A program made the position numbers and the translations under genes. A DNA stretch of 12,750 nt, from NCBI GenBank assembly GCA_900544425.1, contig UQUX01000048.1, positions 1 through 12,750 of the forward strand. The letters are read 5' to 3'. This DNA comes from an uncultured Collinsella sp. (GTDB lineage Bacteria > Actinomycetota > Coriobacteriia > Coriobacteriales > Coriobacteriaceae). The notes beneath the pieces are model-generated. The model was not told the origin of the DNA, made no database searches, and was given only the letters and a program-made list of their open reading frames with translations. Of the stretch, positions 1 to 7,224 are shown in pieces (position 1 is the stretch's first letter; each line of letters opens with the position of its first letter).

Positions 1-32
1 GGACCCTTTTCAAGTATTTATGCGGCTCGTGA

Positions 33-287
33 TTAGTAGCCCACGATGCCCTGCGGGAAGAAGAACATGCACAGCACGACGCACACGGCAAACACGACAG
101 CCATGATGACGGTCAGGCGGTCAAGGTTCTGCTCCATAACGCCCGTGGCAGAGCTGGAGTTATACAGCGAGCTGGCAATCATATCCGAAACGCCGGTACC
201 CTTACCGGAATGCATCAGGACGAGAATCGTCAGCGCCACGGCAGAAACAGCCCAAACGACAAACAGAAGAATCTGGAACGGACCCAT
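33..287 (-). CDS. secG: SecG, preprotein translocase subunit
   Basis: This 84-residue protein is the small, non-essential SecG subunit of the SecYEG channel, which helps SecA-driven export across the cytoplasmic membrane. It shows the family layout of two hydrophobic segments, about residues 5-24 and 58-77. They are joined by a polar loop that carries the typical SGKGTGVSD stretch just after the first segment. Length is normal for the family. The ATG start is preceded by AAGGAG (plus 295-300) with about 7 nt spacing. It lies downstream of the gpmI terminator, so it probably has its own promoter between about 288 and 390, but I see no convincing -10/-35 pair. A glycolytic cluster followed by secG is a classic actinobacterial neighbourhood. 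Confidence 0.93.
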   Translation of the reverse strand: MGPFQILLFVVWAVSAVALTILVLMHSGKGTGVSDMIASSLYNSSSATGVMEQNLDRLTVIMAVVFAVCVVLCMFFFPQGIVGY

Positions 288-391
288 AGATAAGCTCCTT
301 AATAGAACAGTTCAAACTCCAGTACTGTACCACAATCCCCCGCTCTCCCCTACCTGCCACTCAAGGACGGGGTGGAAATGGCAGAAATACC

Positions 392-426
392 AAAAAGGGG
401 GTTGTCCGGTTGTGGACAACCCCCTT
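392..426 (-). terminator. Intrinsic terminator after gpmI
   Basis: A perfect 13-bp stem pairs 395-407 with 414-426 around a 6-nt loop. Read on the minus strand it ends in five U residues (plus 392-396, partly inside the stem base). It begins about 25 nt after the gpmI stop codon. The plus-strand side has no T run, so it acts for the leftward glycolytic operon only. Confidence 0.9.
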
Positions 427-451
427 GCTAGAAAACGGTATTTGTTTTCTA

Positions 452-2005
452 TTAGGCCTCGGTAGCGAGCACGCGGCCCGTCATCTCGGCGGAAGGCTCA
501 ATACCAGCCATGGTGAGCATGGTCGGAGCGATATCGGAAAGACGGCCGTCCTCGATACCGGTGAGCTTGGCCTTCTCATCAACGATGATGAACGGCACGC
601 GGTTGGTGGTGTGAGCCGTAAACGGATGCTTAGAACCGTCGGAAGCAACGTCAAACATGTGATCGGCGTTGCCGTGGTCGGCGGTAATCAGTGCAAAGCC
701 GCCCTTGGCGAGAATCGCCGGGACAACCTTGGACAGGGCATCGTCAACAGCCTCAACGGCCTTAACGGCAGCGTCGAAGACACCGGTGTGACCAACCATG
801 TCGCAGTTCGCGAAGTTCACGATGTAGAAATCAGCGCGATCCTCGTTGATGGCGGCGACGAGCTTCTCGGTAACCTCGGGAGCGCTCATCTCGGGCTGCA
901 GATCGTAGGTAGCAACCTTGGGGGAAGCGACGAGCACGCGCTCCTCGCCCTCCTTGGGCTCCTCGATGCCACCGTTGAGGAAGAACGTCACGTGGGCGTA
1001 CTTCTCGGTCTCGGCAGTGTGCAGCTGCTTCAGGCCATTGGCGGCGATAACGTCGGCCAGGACGTTCTCGGGGAACGTCTTGGGGAAGGCGACCTCGACG
1101 TCAAACGTCGGATCATACTCGGTCATCGTCACAAAGTGCGAAAGCTTGATCTGCTCGCGCTCAAAGCCGTCGAACTCCTTGTCCGTGAACACGCGGGTCA
1201 TCTGACGAGCGCGGTCGGGACGGAAGTTGAAGAAGATGGCCGCGTCGCCCTCGTGAATGCCCTCGTTGTGGGCAGCGAAGGGCTCGACGAACTCGTCGCC
1301 GCGCGGGTCCTTCTCGTAGTAGGCCTTGATACCGGCAACGGGGTCGGTATCAGCATCGGACGCGTTGACCATGACGTCGTAGGCGCGCTGGATGCGCTCC
1401 CAACGATTATCGCGGTCCATGGCCCAATAACGGCCCGAGACGGTGGCAACGCGAGCGTCGCAACCGGTCTCCTCGGAGATCTTAGCCAAGAAGGCGCAGA
1501 ACTCACTCATGTAACCGGCACCGGACTGCGGGTCAACGTCGCGACCATCCATGAAGGCGTGGACGCGAACGGTCTTGACACCGTGCTCGGCAGCCATCTT
1601 GACCAGAGCCTCGACGTGGTTCATGTGAGAATGAACACCGCCAGGGCTCATAAGGCCCATGAGGTGGAGAGTCTTACCGTCAGCCTTGACATCGTCCATA
1701 GCCTTGACGAAAACCTCGTTCTTGGCGATGGAGCCGTCCTTGATGGCATTGTTGATGCGCGAAAGCTCCTGGAACACGATGCGGCCGGCACCGATGTTGA
1801 GGTGACCCACCTCGGAGTTACCCATCTGGCCGTCGGGAAGGCCCACGTCCTCGCCCGAAGCACCGAGCGTGGTGTGGGGGTACTTCTCGTACAGGCCATC
1901 AAGGAAGGGCGTCTTGGCAGCGGCGACGGCGTTCTCGCCATCGGCCGGAGCAAGGCCGCAGCCATCCATGATAATCAGGAGTGCAGGAAGATGACGTTGT
2001 GCCAT
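452..2005 (-). CDS. gpmI: 2,3-bisphosphoglycerate-independent phosphoglycerate mutase
   Basis: This 517-residue enzyme interconverts 3-phosphoglycerate and 2-phosphoglycerate in glycolysis, using two metal ions (usually Mn) and a phosphoserine intermediate. The N-terminal LLIIMDGCG motif supplies metal ligand Asp14. QMGNSEVGHLNIGAGR holds the nucleophile Ser64. DGRDVDP lies in the inserted transferase domain, and the C-terminal TADHGNADHM motif gives the remaining metal ligands. Length matches the alkaline-phosphatase-superfamily iPGM (about 510), which excludes the unrelated cofactor-dependent GpmA. It starts 5 nt after the tpiA stop with only a weak AGGA ahead of it, so it is probably translated by coupling from tpiA. 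It is the last gene of the gap-pgk-tpiA-gpmI unit and is followed by a strong terminator. Confidence 0.97.
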   Translation of the reverse strand: MAQRHLPALLIIMDGCGLAPADGENAVAAAKTPFLDGLYEKYPHTTLGASGEDVGLPDGQMGNSEVGHLNIGAGRIVFQELSRINNAIKDGSIAKNEVFVKAMDDVKADGKTLHLMGLMSPGGVHSHMNHVEALVKMAAEHGVKTVRVHAFMDGRDVDPQSGAGYMSEFCAFLAKISEETGCDARVATVSGRYWAMDRDNRWERIQRAYDVMVNASDADTDPVAGIKAYYEKDPRGDEFVEPFAAHNEGIHEGDAAIFFNFRPDRARQMTRVFTDKEFDGFEREQIKLSHFVTMTEYDPTFDVEVAFPKTFPENVLADVIAANGLKQLHTAETEKYAHVTFFLNGGIEEPKEGEERVLVASPKVATYDLQPEMSAPEVTEKLVAAINEDRADFYIVNFANCDMVGHTGVFDAAVKAVEAVDDALSKVVPAILAKGGFALITADHGNADHMFDVASDGSKHPFTAHTTNRVPFIIVDEKAKLTGIEDGRLSDIAPTMLTMAGIEPSAEMTGRVLATEA

Positions 2006-2010
2006 ATGTC

Positions 2011-2778
2011 CTACTCGCCTGCCTTGACGACCATAGAGGCGAAGTCGGCAGCCTTGAGCGAAGCGCCGCCCACGAGGGCGCCGTCAACGTCGGGCTTGGC
2101 GACGAGCTCGGCGATGTTGCCGGGCTTGGCGGAACCGCCATACAGCACGCGGATGCCGTTAGCGAGCTCCTCGCCGAACATCTCCTTGAGGGTCTCACGG
2201 ATAGCACCGCAGACCTCCTGAGCGTCCTCGGCGGTAGCGGTCTTGCCGGTGCCGATGGCCCAGATGGGCTCGTAGGCGACGACGACCTGCTTGGGGCAGG
2301 TGATCTCAAGACCAGCAAGGCCAGCCTTGACCTGGTTCACGACGTGCTCGACATAGGTGCCAGCCTCGCGGACCTCGAGGGACTCGCCGCAGCAGAAGAC
2401 GGGAACAAGGCCGGCGGCAACGAGAGCCTTAGCCTTCTTGTTCTGGTCCTCATCGGTCTCGTGGAAGTAGTCGCGACGCTCGGAGTGACCGATGATGCAG
2501 TAGGTGCAGCCAGCGGACTTGAGCATGTCGCAAGAGGACTCACCGGTGAAGGCACCCTTGGCCTCCCAGTACACGTTCTGTGCACCGAGGGCGATGGGGG
2601 CAGCCTGAATGCGGTCATGAACCGTGGTGATGTCGATGGTCGGAGGGCAGACGAGCACCTCGACGCCAGCCGGAACCTCGGGCAGAGCCTGAGCCAGCTC
2701 GTCGGCGAGCTTGGCAGCCTCGGCGACGTCGTTGTTCATCTTCCAGTTACCAGCGATAAGAAGGGTGCGATTAGGCAT
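2011..2778 (-). CDS. tpiA: Triosephosphate isomerase
   Basis: This 255-residue TIM-barrel enzyme interconverts dihydroxyacetone phosphate and glyceraldehyde 3-phosphate. The active-site residues are visible: Lys13 in AGNWKMN, His98 in CIIGHSERR, and Glu170 in AYEPIWAIGTGK, which runs into the flexible phosphate-gripping loop. The GGSAKPGN phosphate-binding turn lies near residue 215. The reading frame is open for another 21 codons upstream. I chose the ATG at 2778 because it gives the canonical N-terminus and has GGAGG about 9 nt upstream. The start overlaps the 3' end of pgk by 8 nt (an ATGCCTAA arrangement), so translation is probably coupled. Regulation should follow gap and pgk. Confidence 0.97.
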   Translation of the reverse strand: MPNRTLLIAGNWKMNNDVAEAAKLADELAQALPEVPAGVEVLVCPPTIDITTVHDRIQAAPIALGAQNVYWEAKGAFTGESSCDMLKSAGCTYCIIGHSERRDYFHETDEDQNKKAKALVAAGLVPVFCCGESLEVREAGTYVEHVVNQVKAGLAGLEITCPKQVVVAYEPIWAIGTGKTATAEDAQEVCGAIRETLKEMFGEELANGIRVLYGGSAKPGNIAELVAKPDVDGALVGGASLKAADFASMVVKAGE

Positions 2779-3961
2779 CGAGAAGCGCCTCCACTCCGGG
2801 CAGGGCCTTACCCTCGACGAGCTCCATGGAAGCGCCACCACCGGTGGAGATCCAGCTCATCTTGTCGGCCAGGTTGAACTTGTTGACAGCTGCGACGGAG
2901 TCGCCACCGCCGATGATCGAGGTGCAGTCGGCCTCGGCGACAGCCTCGGCGATAGCCTGAGTGCCGTGAGCGAAGTTGTCGAACTCGAAGACGCCCATGG
3001 GGCCATTCCAGAACACGGTCTTGGCGCCCTTGACGGCCTCGGCGTAGAGCTCCTCGGTCTTGGGGCCGATGTCCATGCCCTCACGATCGTCGGGGATAGC
3101 GTCGGAAGCGACAACCTCGGGGACAGCGTCCTCGCCAAAGTGATCGGCAACGCGGTTATCGATGGGGAGCAGGATCTTGACGCCCTTCTCCTCGGCCTTC
3201 TTGAGCATCTCGCCAGCGCGCTCGACCCAGTCCTCTTCCTTGAGGGACTGACCAACGGACAGGCCCTGAGCCAGGAAGAAGGTGTAGGCCATGCCGCCAC
3301 CGATGATCAGGGTGTCAGCAGAGTCGATGAGGTGATCGAGCACGCCGATCTTGGAGGAAACCTTGGAACCGCCGACGATAGCGACGAAGGGACGCTCGGG
3401 CTCGGCGAAGATGCCGGTCAGCGTGTCGACCTCCTTCTCGAGCAGGAAGCCAGCGACTGCGGGCAGGTAAGCGGCGGGGCCCACGACGGAACCCTGGGCG
3501 CGGTGAGCGGTGCCGAAGGCATCGAGAACGAAGACGTCACCATAGGAAGCGAGCTTCTTAGCGATCTCGGGATCGTTCTTCTTCTCACGCTTGTCAAAAC
3601 GGACGTTCTCGAGAACGAGAACCTTGCCCGGCTCGACGGCGGCGACAGCCTCAGCAGCCTTCTCGCCGTAGGTGTCGGCGACAAAGGCAACGTCGAGACC
3701 AGAGAGCTCAGCGAGCTTCTTGGCGACGGGCTCGAGGGACAGCTCGGGCTGGAACCCGGTGCCCTCGGGACGGCCGAGGTGGCTCATGAGGATGACGCGA
3801 GCGTTGTGCTCAACGAGGTAGTTGATGGTGGGCAGGGCAGCCTTGATACGGGTGGTGTCGCCAACGACGCCATCCTTGATAGGCACGTTAAAGTCAACGC
3901 GGACGAGAACGCGCTTGCCGTCGACATCGATGTCGCGGACGGTCTTCTTGGTAAAGGCCAT
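2771..3961 (-). CDS. pgk: Phosphoglycerate kinase
   Basis: This 396-residue monomeric kinase moves the acyl phosphate of 1,3-bisphosphoglycerate to ADP. N-domain substrate motifs are RVDFNVP at about residues 21-27 and HLGRP at 61-65. C-domain nucleotide motifs are GGGDSVAAVNKF and STGGGASMELVEGK near the end. Length is normal. The frame continues 12 codons upstream to another ATG, but the ATG at 3961 gives the canonical start and has GAAAGG with 11 nt spacing (3973-3978). Upstream, toward gap, lie two stem-loops (3985-4007 and 4021-4064). The pgk message may therefore be partly uncoupled from gap. Downstream it overlaps tpiA by 8 nt. Confidence 0.97.
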   Translation of the reverse strand: MAFTKKTVRDIDVDGKRVLVRVDFNVPIKDGVVGDTTRIKAALPTINYLVEHNARVILMSHLGRPEGTGFQPELSLEPVAKKLAELSGLDVAFVADTYGEKAAEAVAAVEPGKVLVLENVRFDKREKKNDPEIAKKLASYGDVFVLDAFGTAHRAQGSVVGPAAYLPAVAGFLLEKEVDTLTGIFAEPERPFVAIVGGSKVSSKIGVLDHLIDSADTLIIGGGMAYTFFLAQGLSVGQSLKEEDWVERAGEMLKKAEEKGVKILLPIDNRVADHFGEDAVPEVVASDAIPDDREGMDIGPKTEELYAEAVKGAKTVFWNGPMGVFEFDNFAHGTQAIAEAVAEADCTSIIGGGDSVAAVNKFNLADKMSWISTGGGASMELVEGKALPGVEALLDA

Positions 3962-3984
3962 GTTTGCTTCTACCTTTCGTACGT

Positions 3985-4007
3985 GTCTGCCTCCCATTAC
4001 GGCAGAC
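3985..4007 (-). other. Small stem-loop in the pgk leader
   Basis: GTCTGCC at 3985-3991 pairs perfectly with GGCAGAC at 4001-4007 around a 9-nt loop. It lies between the gap-pgk hairpin and the pgk ribosome binding site, 23 nt upstream of the start codon. It has no U tract. It could stabilise the 5' end of a processed pgk-tpiA-gpmI message, which is inference. Confidence 0.5.
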
Positions 4008-4017
4008 GATTTCCTAT

Positions 4018-4064
4018 AAAAAGGGCGCGACCCTAGGGTGTAAGCCCTATAAGGCCGCGCCCTT
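4018..4064 (-). terminator. Terminator-like hairpin between gap and pgk
   Basis: Plus 4021-4029 pairs with 4056-4064 (9 bp). On the minus-strand RNA the helix continues through U-G, G-C, G-C, G-U, A-U and A-U pairs to about 15 bp, then a short bulge and a GGG/CCC tip. Five U residues (4018-4022) follow. The two wobbles would be A-C clashes on the other strand, so the RNA form belongs to the gene strand. It starts 37 nt after the gap stop codon. It probably ends or thins out transcription, leaving more gap than pgk message. Confidence 0.75.
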
Positions 4065-4101
4065 CTTTAGACGCTCAACGAGCTATTCGCTAAAAACTAA
4101 A

Positions 4102-5127
4102 TTAAGCAACGAACTTCTCGAAGTACTTGATGGTGCGGACCATCTGAGAGGTGTAGGAGTTCTCGTTGTCGTACCAAGAGGTGACCTGAACGAGGGTCTG
4201 GCCGTTGCCGAGGTCAGAGCACATGGTCTGAGTGGCGTCGAAGATGGAGCCGTGGGTCTCGCCGACGATGTCGCGGGAGACGATCTGGTCCTCGTTGTAG
4301 GCGAAGGTCTCGGGGATGGTCTCGGCGTAGGCCTTCATGGCAGCGTTGACCTCGTCGACGGTGACCTTCTTGTCAACGACGGCGTAGAGGTTGGTCAGCG
4401 AGCCGGTCGGCGTCGGGACGCGCTGGGCGGCACCGATGAGCTTGCCGTTGAGCTCGGGGAGAACCAGGCCGATGGCCTTGGCAGCGCCCGTGGTGTTCGG
4501 GACGATGTTCTCGGAGCAGGCGCGGGAGCGACGGAAGTTGCCCTTGCGCTGCGGGCCGTCGAGCGGCATCTGGTCGCCGGTGAAGGCGTGGATGGTGGTC
4601 ATGATGCCGGACACGATGGGAGCGAAGTCGTTCAGACCCTTGGCCATCGGGGCGAGGCAGTTGGTGGTGCAGGAAGCAGCGGAGATGATGTTGTCCTCAG
4701 CAGTCAGCGTCTCATGGTTGACGTTGTACACGATGGTGGGCAGATCGCTGCCGGCCGGAGCGGAGATGACGACCTTCTTGGCGCCAGCGTTGATGTGGGC
4801 CTGAGCCTTAGCCTTGCTGGTGTAGAAGCCGGTGCACTCGAGAACGACGTCGACGTCAAGGTCGCCCCAAGGCAGGTTGTTAGCGTCGGCCTCCTTGTAG
4901 ATCTTGATCTCCTTGCCGTCAACGGTGATGGAATCCTCGCCAGCAACGACCTCGTGATCGCGAGCGTAGTTGCCCTGCGTGGAGTCGTACTTCAGCAGGT
5001 AAGCGAGCATATCGGGAGAGGTGAGGTCGTTGATAGCGACGATCTCGGAGCCCTCATGACCGAACATCTGACGGAAAGCCAGACGACCGATGCGACCGAA
5101 GCCGTTAATAGCAACCTTTACTGCCAT
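4102..5127 (-). CDS. gap: Glyceraldehyde-3-phosphate dehydrogenase
   Basis: This 341-residue homotetramer-type GAPDH oxidises and phosphorylates glyceraldehyde 3-phosphate with NAD. The N-terminal Rossmann motif NGFGRIGR is at residues 8-15. Asp34 in AINDL favours NAD over NADP. The catalytic cysteine is Cys153 in ASCTTNCLAP, with partner His180 in TTIHAFTGDQ. The C-terminal SWYDNENSYTSQMVRT is typical. The frame is open 34 codons further upstream, but the ATG at 5127 has AAAGGAG with 5 nt spacing and gives the canonical start, so the extension is leader. It is the first gene of the glycolytic unit, behind a 193-nt AT-rich control region, and is separated from pgk by a terminator-like hairpin. 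Confidence 0.97.
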   Translation of the reverse strand: MAVKVAINGFGRIGRLAFRQMFGHEGSEIVAINDLTSPDMLAYLLKYDSTQGNYARDHEVVAGEDSITVDGKEIKIYKEADANNLPWGDLDVDVVLECTGFYTSKAKAQAHINAGAKKVVISAPAGSDLPTIVYNVNHETLTAEDNIISAASCTTNCLAPMAKGLNDFAPIVSGIMTTIHAFTGDQMPLDGPQRKGNFRRSRACSENIVPNTTGAAKAIGLVLPELNGKLIGAAQRVPTPTGSLTNLYAVVDKKVTVDEVNAAMKAYAETIPETFAYNEDQIVSRDIVGETHGSIFDATQTMCSDLGNGQTLVQVTSWYDNENSYTSQMVRTIKYFEKFVA

Positions 5128-5151
5128 TGTGTCTCCTTTCGTAAGGCCCCC

Positions 5152-5169
5152 GCGAGCTACAGCGCCCGC
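5152..5169 (-). other. Short hairpin in the gap 5' leader
   Basis: On the minus-strand RNA, 5152-5157 and 5164-5169 form a 6-bp stem (one G-U) around a 6-nt loop, 25 nt upstream of the gap start and clear of its ribosome binding site. It may help message stability, but it is short enough to be chance. Confidence 0.3.
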
Positions 5170-5199
5170 CGTTGAGGCCCACAAACTAACCACTCGCCT

Positions 5200-5229
5200 A
5201 ATATACCTTTTTTTTGACTTGAATTTCAC
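5200..5229 (-). promoter_or_regulatory. Likely gap promoter
   Basis: On the minus strand a TATATT -10 box (plus 5200-5205, five of six consensus bases) follows a GTGAAA -35-like box (plus 5224-5229, four of six) with an 18-bp spacer that contains a run of eight A residues. Transcription would start near 5193 and give a leader of about 65 nt. This is the only good promoter in the 193-nt whiA-gap gap, whose AT-richness contrasts with the coding sequence on both sides. Confidence 0.6.
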
Positions 5230-5261
5230 GAGAATGCTCGAAATTGAAAATCAAATTTACG

Positions 5262-5275
5262 TTAAAACGTTTTAA
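5262..5275. promoter_or_regulatory. Perfect 14-bp palindrome, LacI-type operator candidate
   Basis: TTAAAACGTTTTAA is a perfect palindrome with a central CG. That is the general look of operators for LacI-family sugar repressors (CcpA, MalR and relatives). It lies about 57 bp upstream of the proposed gap -10 box and about 45 bp after the whiA stop. The binding protein is not identifiable from this window. The AT-rich context raises the chance of a random palindrome. Confidence 0.4.
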
Positions 5276-5320
5276 AGACTAAAATAGCAGCTAAATCCAT
5301 ATATAAGTCGTTACTTCAAA

Positions 5321-6250
5321 CTACCTGTTTGCTTCAATGAGCTTTTCAAGCCGTAAAACACGATGGTAGAGGGCTGACTTCGACAAGGGAGGGTCAGCCA
5401 TCTCCCCCAAATCACGCAGCGACAGATCAGGATAGCGCTCGCGCAGGTCGCAAAAGACCGCCAAGGCATCCGGAAGCGCATCGCGAAGGCCACGCTGCTC
5501 GAGCTCATCGATAAGCGCAAGCTGATGTTGGGCGGCACCGGCACTTCTGGTCTGGTTGGCGAGCTCGGCGTTCACGCGACGGTTCACATCGTTCTTAACC
5601 AACTTGACCGCGCGCGCCTCCTCAATCTCGGCAACGCTGCGCTTGGCACCAATCAGCTTTAATAGATGCTCGATTTCCTCGGCGCTCTTAATGTACACGG
5701 CATATGACCCCCGCCGTGCATTAACACGAGCATGGACCCCAATCTGCTCCAACAGATCGCAAAGTCCCTTGGCATATTGCTCGCCTTGCACCGCGATCTC
5801 CAAATGAAAATCGCCGCGCGGATCGGCCACGAAGCCGCCCGCGATGAGCGCGCCGCGGATATAGGCAAGTCTACAGCAAGAACGGGCAACGATATGTCGG
5901 GGTACGCCGGCGACAAGTCCTCCCCTACGGTCGAGGATACCCAGCAGAACCAAGGCCTTATCCAGGTCTGGCTGATCAGGCAAGGTGATGAGGTAGTTTC
6001 GAACCTTATGCAATACAGATTTACGGACGGTGAACTCCGTTTTGAGCTTAAGGATACGATGCGTCAGCGTGATCATCGTGCGCGCGACGGCTCCCGTCTC
6101 AGTCGCAACCGTCAAACGATACCGCCCAGAGCCGGCAAGCGAGAGCGTACCGCTCACGCGCGTGAGGGCGGCAAGCGTCGACAAGTCGCAGTATTCACAT
6201 TCGGGTTCGCAGCGCGCAAGCTCGTCGCGCACCTCAGCGGTAAACGACAT
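5321..6250 (-). CDS. whiA: WhiA, sporulation-regulator-family DNA-binding protein
   Basis: WhiA is a DNA-binding protein conserved in Gram-positive bacteria. It works as a developmental transcription factor with WhiB in Streptomyces and affects chromosome segregation or division in Bacillus. This 309-residue copy has the expected parts: an N-terminal WhiA domain, a degenerate LAGLIDADG homing-endonuclease-like fold around residues 125-200 (RGALIAGGFVADP at 132-144), the conserved NRRVNAELANQTRSAGAA linker at 223-240, and a C-terminal helix-turn-helix at about 277-303 (SLRDLGEMADPPLSKSAL). The ATG is 6 nt beyond the rapZ stop, with only a GAAGG about 11 nt upstream inside rapZ, so coupled translation is likely. 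A non-sporulating host would point to a cell-cycle role here. Confidence 0.95.
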   Translation of the reverse strand: MSFTAEVRDELARCEPECEYCDLSTLAALTRVSGTLSLAGSGRYRLTVATETGAVARTMITLTHRILKLKTEFTVRKSVLHKVRNYLITLPDQPDLDKALVLLGILDRRGGLVAGVPRHIVARSCCRLAYIRGALIAGGFVADPRGDFHLEIAVQGEQYAKGLCDLLEQIGVHARVNARRGSYAVYIKSAEEIEHLLKLIGAKRSVAEIEEARAVKLVKNDVNRRVNAELANQTRSAGAAQHQLALIDELEQRGLRDALPDALAVFCDLRERYPDLSLRDLGEMADPPLSKSALYHRVLRLEKLIEANR

Positions 6251-6256
6251 GCAGGC

Positions 6257-7177
6257 CTATGCCTTCGTGTTGGCGCGCGACAGGTCGCGGTGGGAGATGC
6301 TCACATGATACTGAGCGCCTTCCAGGTAACGGGCCGTGGCCTCGGCAATGGCAACGCTGCGGTGCTGGCCGCCCGTACAGCCGATGGCGATAGAAAGCTG
6401 CGGCTTACCCTCCGCGATATAGCCCGGCATCACCGTATCGAGCAGCTGTGTCCAAGCCTTCCAAAACTCCTGCGTCTTGGGATGATCCAGAACAAAATCG
6501 GAGACCTTTTTATCGAGACCGGTCATCGTGCGCATCTCGGGATCGTAGAACGGATTGGGCAGGAAGCGGACGTCGATCATAATGTCCGCCTCGACGGGCA
6601 TGCCGTGCTTAAAGCCAAACGAGAACACGTGGACGTCCATGAGCTGCTGGTCGGACAGCTCGGAAAATGCCATACGTAGCTTGTTGCGCAGCGCAGAGGT
6701 ACGCAGACGGCTCGTGTCGATAATCATATCGGCTCGGTCGCGCACGCCCTGCAGCTGAAGGCGCTCGCGCTGAATGGCATCGGCCGTAGTCTCCCCCGGC
6801 TTGGCAATGGGATGACGGCGGCGATTTTCGCTGTAGCGACGAATCAGCACCTCGTCAGAGGCCTCGAGAAACACGATGTCACAGCTCATCTCGCGCTCCT
6901 CGAGTGCGGCAACGGCATCGAGCAGCTCATCGAACAAGCCCTGGCTGCGCAGGTCGCAGGTGACGGCAAGATGCCTGCCCACGCCCGTATTGATGCCGAC
7001 GAGTTCGGCAAGCTGGGCGATCAGACGCGGAGGCAAGTTGTCGATGCAAAAGTAGCCCATGTCCTCGAACACATGCATGGCCTGCGTTCGGCCCGATCCA
7101 GACATTCCGGTGATGATGACGATATCGGGGATGCGCTCCGAGCGCTCCGCCGCATCCATGGCATCTCCCTTTTGCAT
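6257..7177 (-). CDS. rapZ: RapZ-family nucleotide-binding protein (YvcJ)
   Basis: RapZ/YvcJ proteins bind nucleotides. In E. coli RapZ is an RNA-binding adaptor that senses GlcN-6-P and guides decay of the GlmZ small RNA; in Bacillus YvcJ is a P-loop NTPase affecting competence. This 306-residue copy has the P-loop GMSGSGRT at residues 24-31, the conserved FEDMGYFCIDNLPP at 37-50, FGFKHGMPVEADIMIDVRF at 187-205, and the C-terminal GCTGGQHRSVAIAE at 266-279. The Walker A lysine is arginine (Arg30), as in many actinobacterial members. The ATG at 7177 has a full AGGAGG at 5 nt. A second in-frame ATG at 7159 with GGGAG is a reasonable alternative. whiA follows directly, without yvcK. A terminator-like hairpin lies immediately upstream of the ribosome binding site. 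Confidence 0.93.
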   Translation of the reverse strand: MQKGDAMDAAERSERIPDIVIITGMSGSGRTQAMHVFEDMGYFCIDNLPPRLIAQLAELVGINTGVGRHLAVTCDLRSQGLFDELLDAVAALEEREMSCDIVFLEASDEVLIRRYSENRRRHPIAKPGETTADAIQRERLQLQGVRDRADMIIDTSRLRTSALRNKLRMAFSELSDQQLMDVHVFSFGFKHGMPVEADIMIDVRFLPNPFYDPEMRTMTGLDKKVSDFVLDHPKTQEFWKAWTQLLDTVMPGYIAEGKPQLSIAIGCTGGQHRSVAIAEATARYLEGAQYHVSISHRDLSRANTKA

Positions 7178-7188
7178 GTGCGCCTCCT

Positions 7189-7224
7189 AAAACAAGCGCG
7201 GGACCCGGCCAGCGGATCCCGCGC
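7189..7224 (-). terminator. Terminator-like hairpin between nanE and rapZ
   Basis: GCGCGGGA at 7196-7203 pairs with TCCCGCGC at 7217-7224. On the minus RNA the stem extends to 12 bp (with one G-U) around a 5-nt loop and is followed by UUGUUUU (7189-7195). It closes the nan gene run. The rapZ ribosome binding site (7183-7188) begins directly after the U tract, so the element may be an attenuator in the rapZ leader rather than a simple end. A TATACT -10-like box lies at 7243-7248 without a recognisable -35. Confidence 0.7.

Noticed and set aside
1..32. Search for the next gene or an RNA after secG
   Set aside because: Only 32 bases remain and nothing in them can be assigned.
410..2221. A 603-codon plus-strand open frame opposite gpmI and tpiA
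   Set aside because: It is a mirror of strongly GC-biased third positions in real minus-strand genes. The product has no recognisable motif and crosses a terminator and a gene junction.
3962..3997. N-terminal extension of pgk starting at 3997
   Set aside because: The 12 extra residues are encoded inside the leader hairpin and ribosome binding site region, and the ATG at 3961 gives the family's usual N-terminus.
2711..5175. Long plus-strand open frames opposite tpiA, pgk and gap (2711-4036, 3964-5175)
   Set aside because: Same cause. The opposite strand encodes complete textbook glycolytic enzymes over the same span.
5128..5229. 34-residue N-terminal extension of gap
   Set aside because: The stretch overlaps the promoter region and a hairpin, and a clean AAAGGAG precedes the canonical ATG at 5127.
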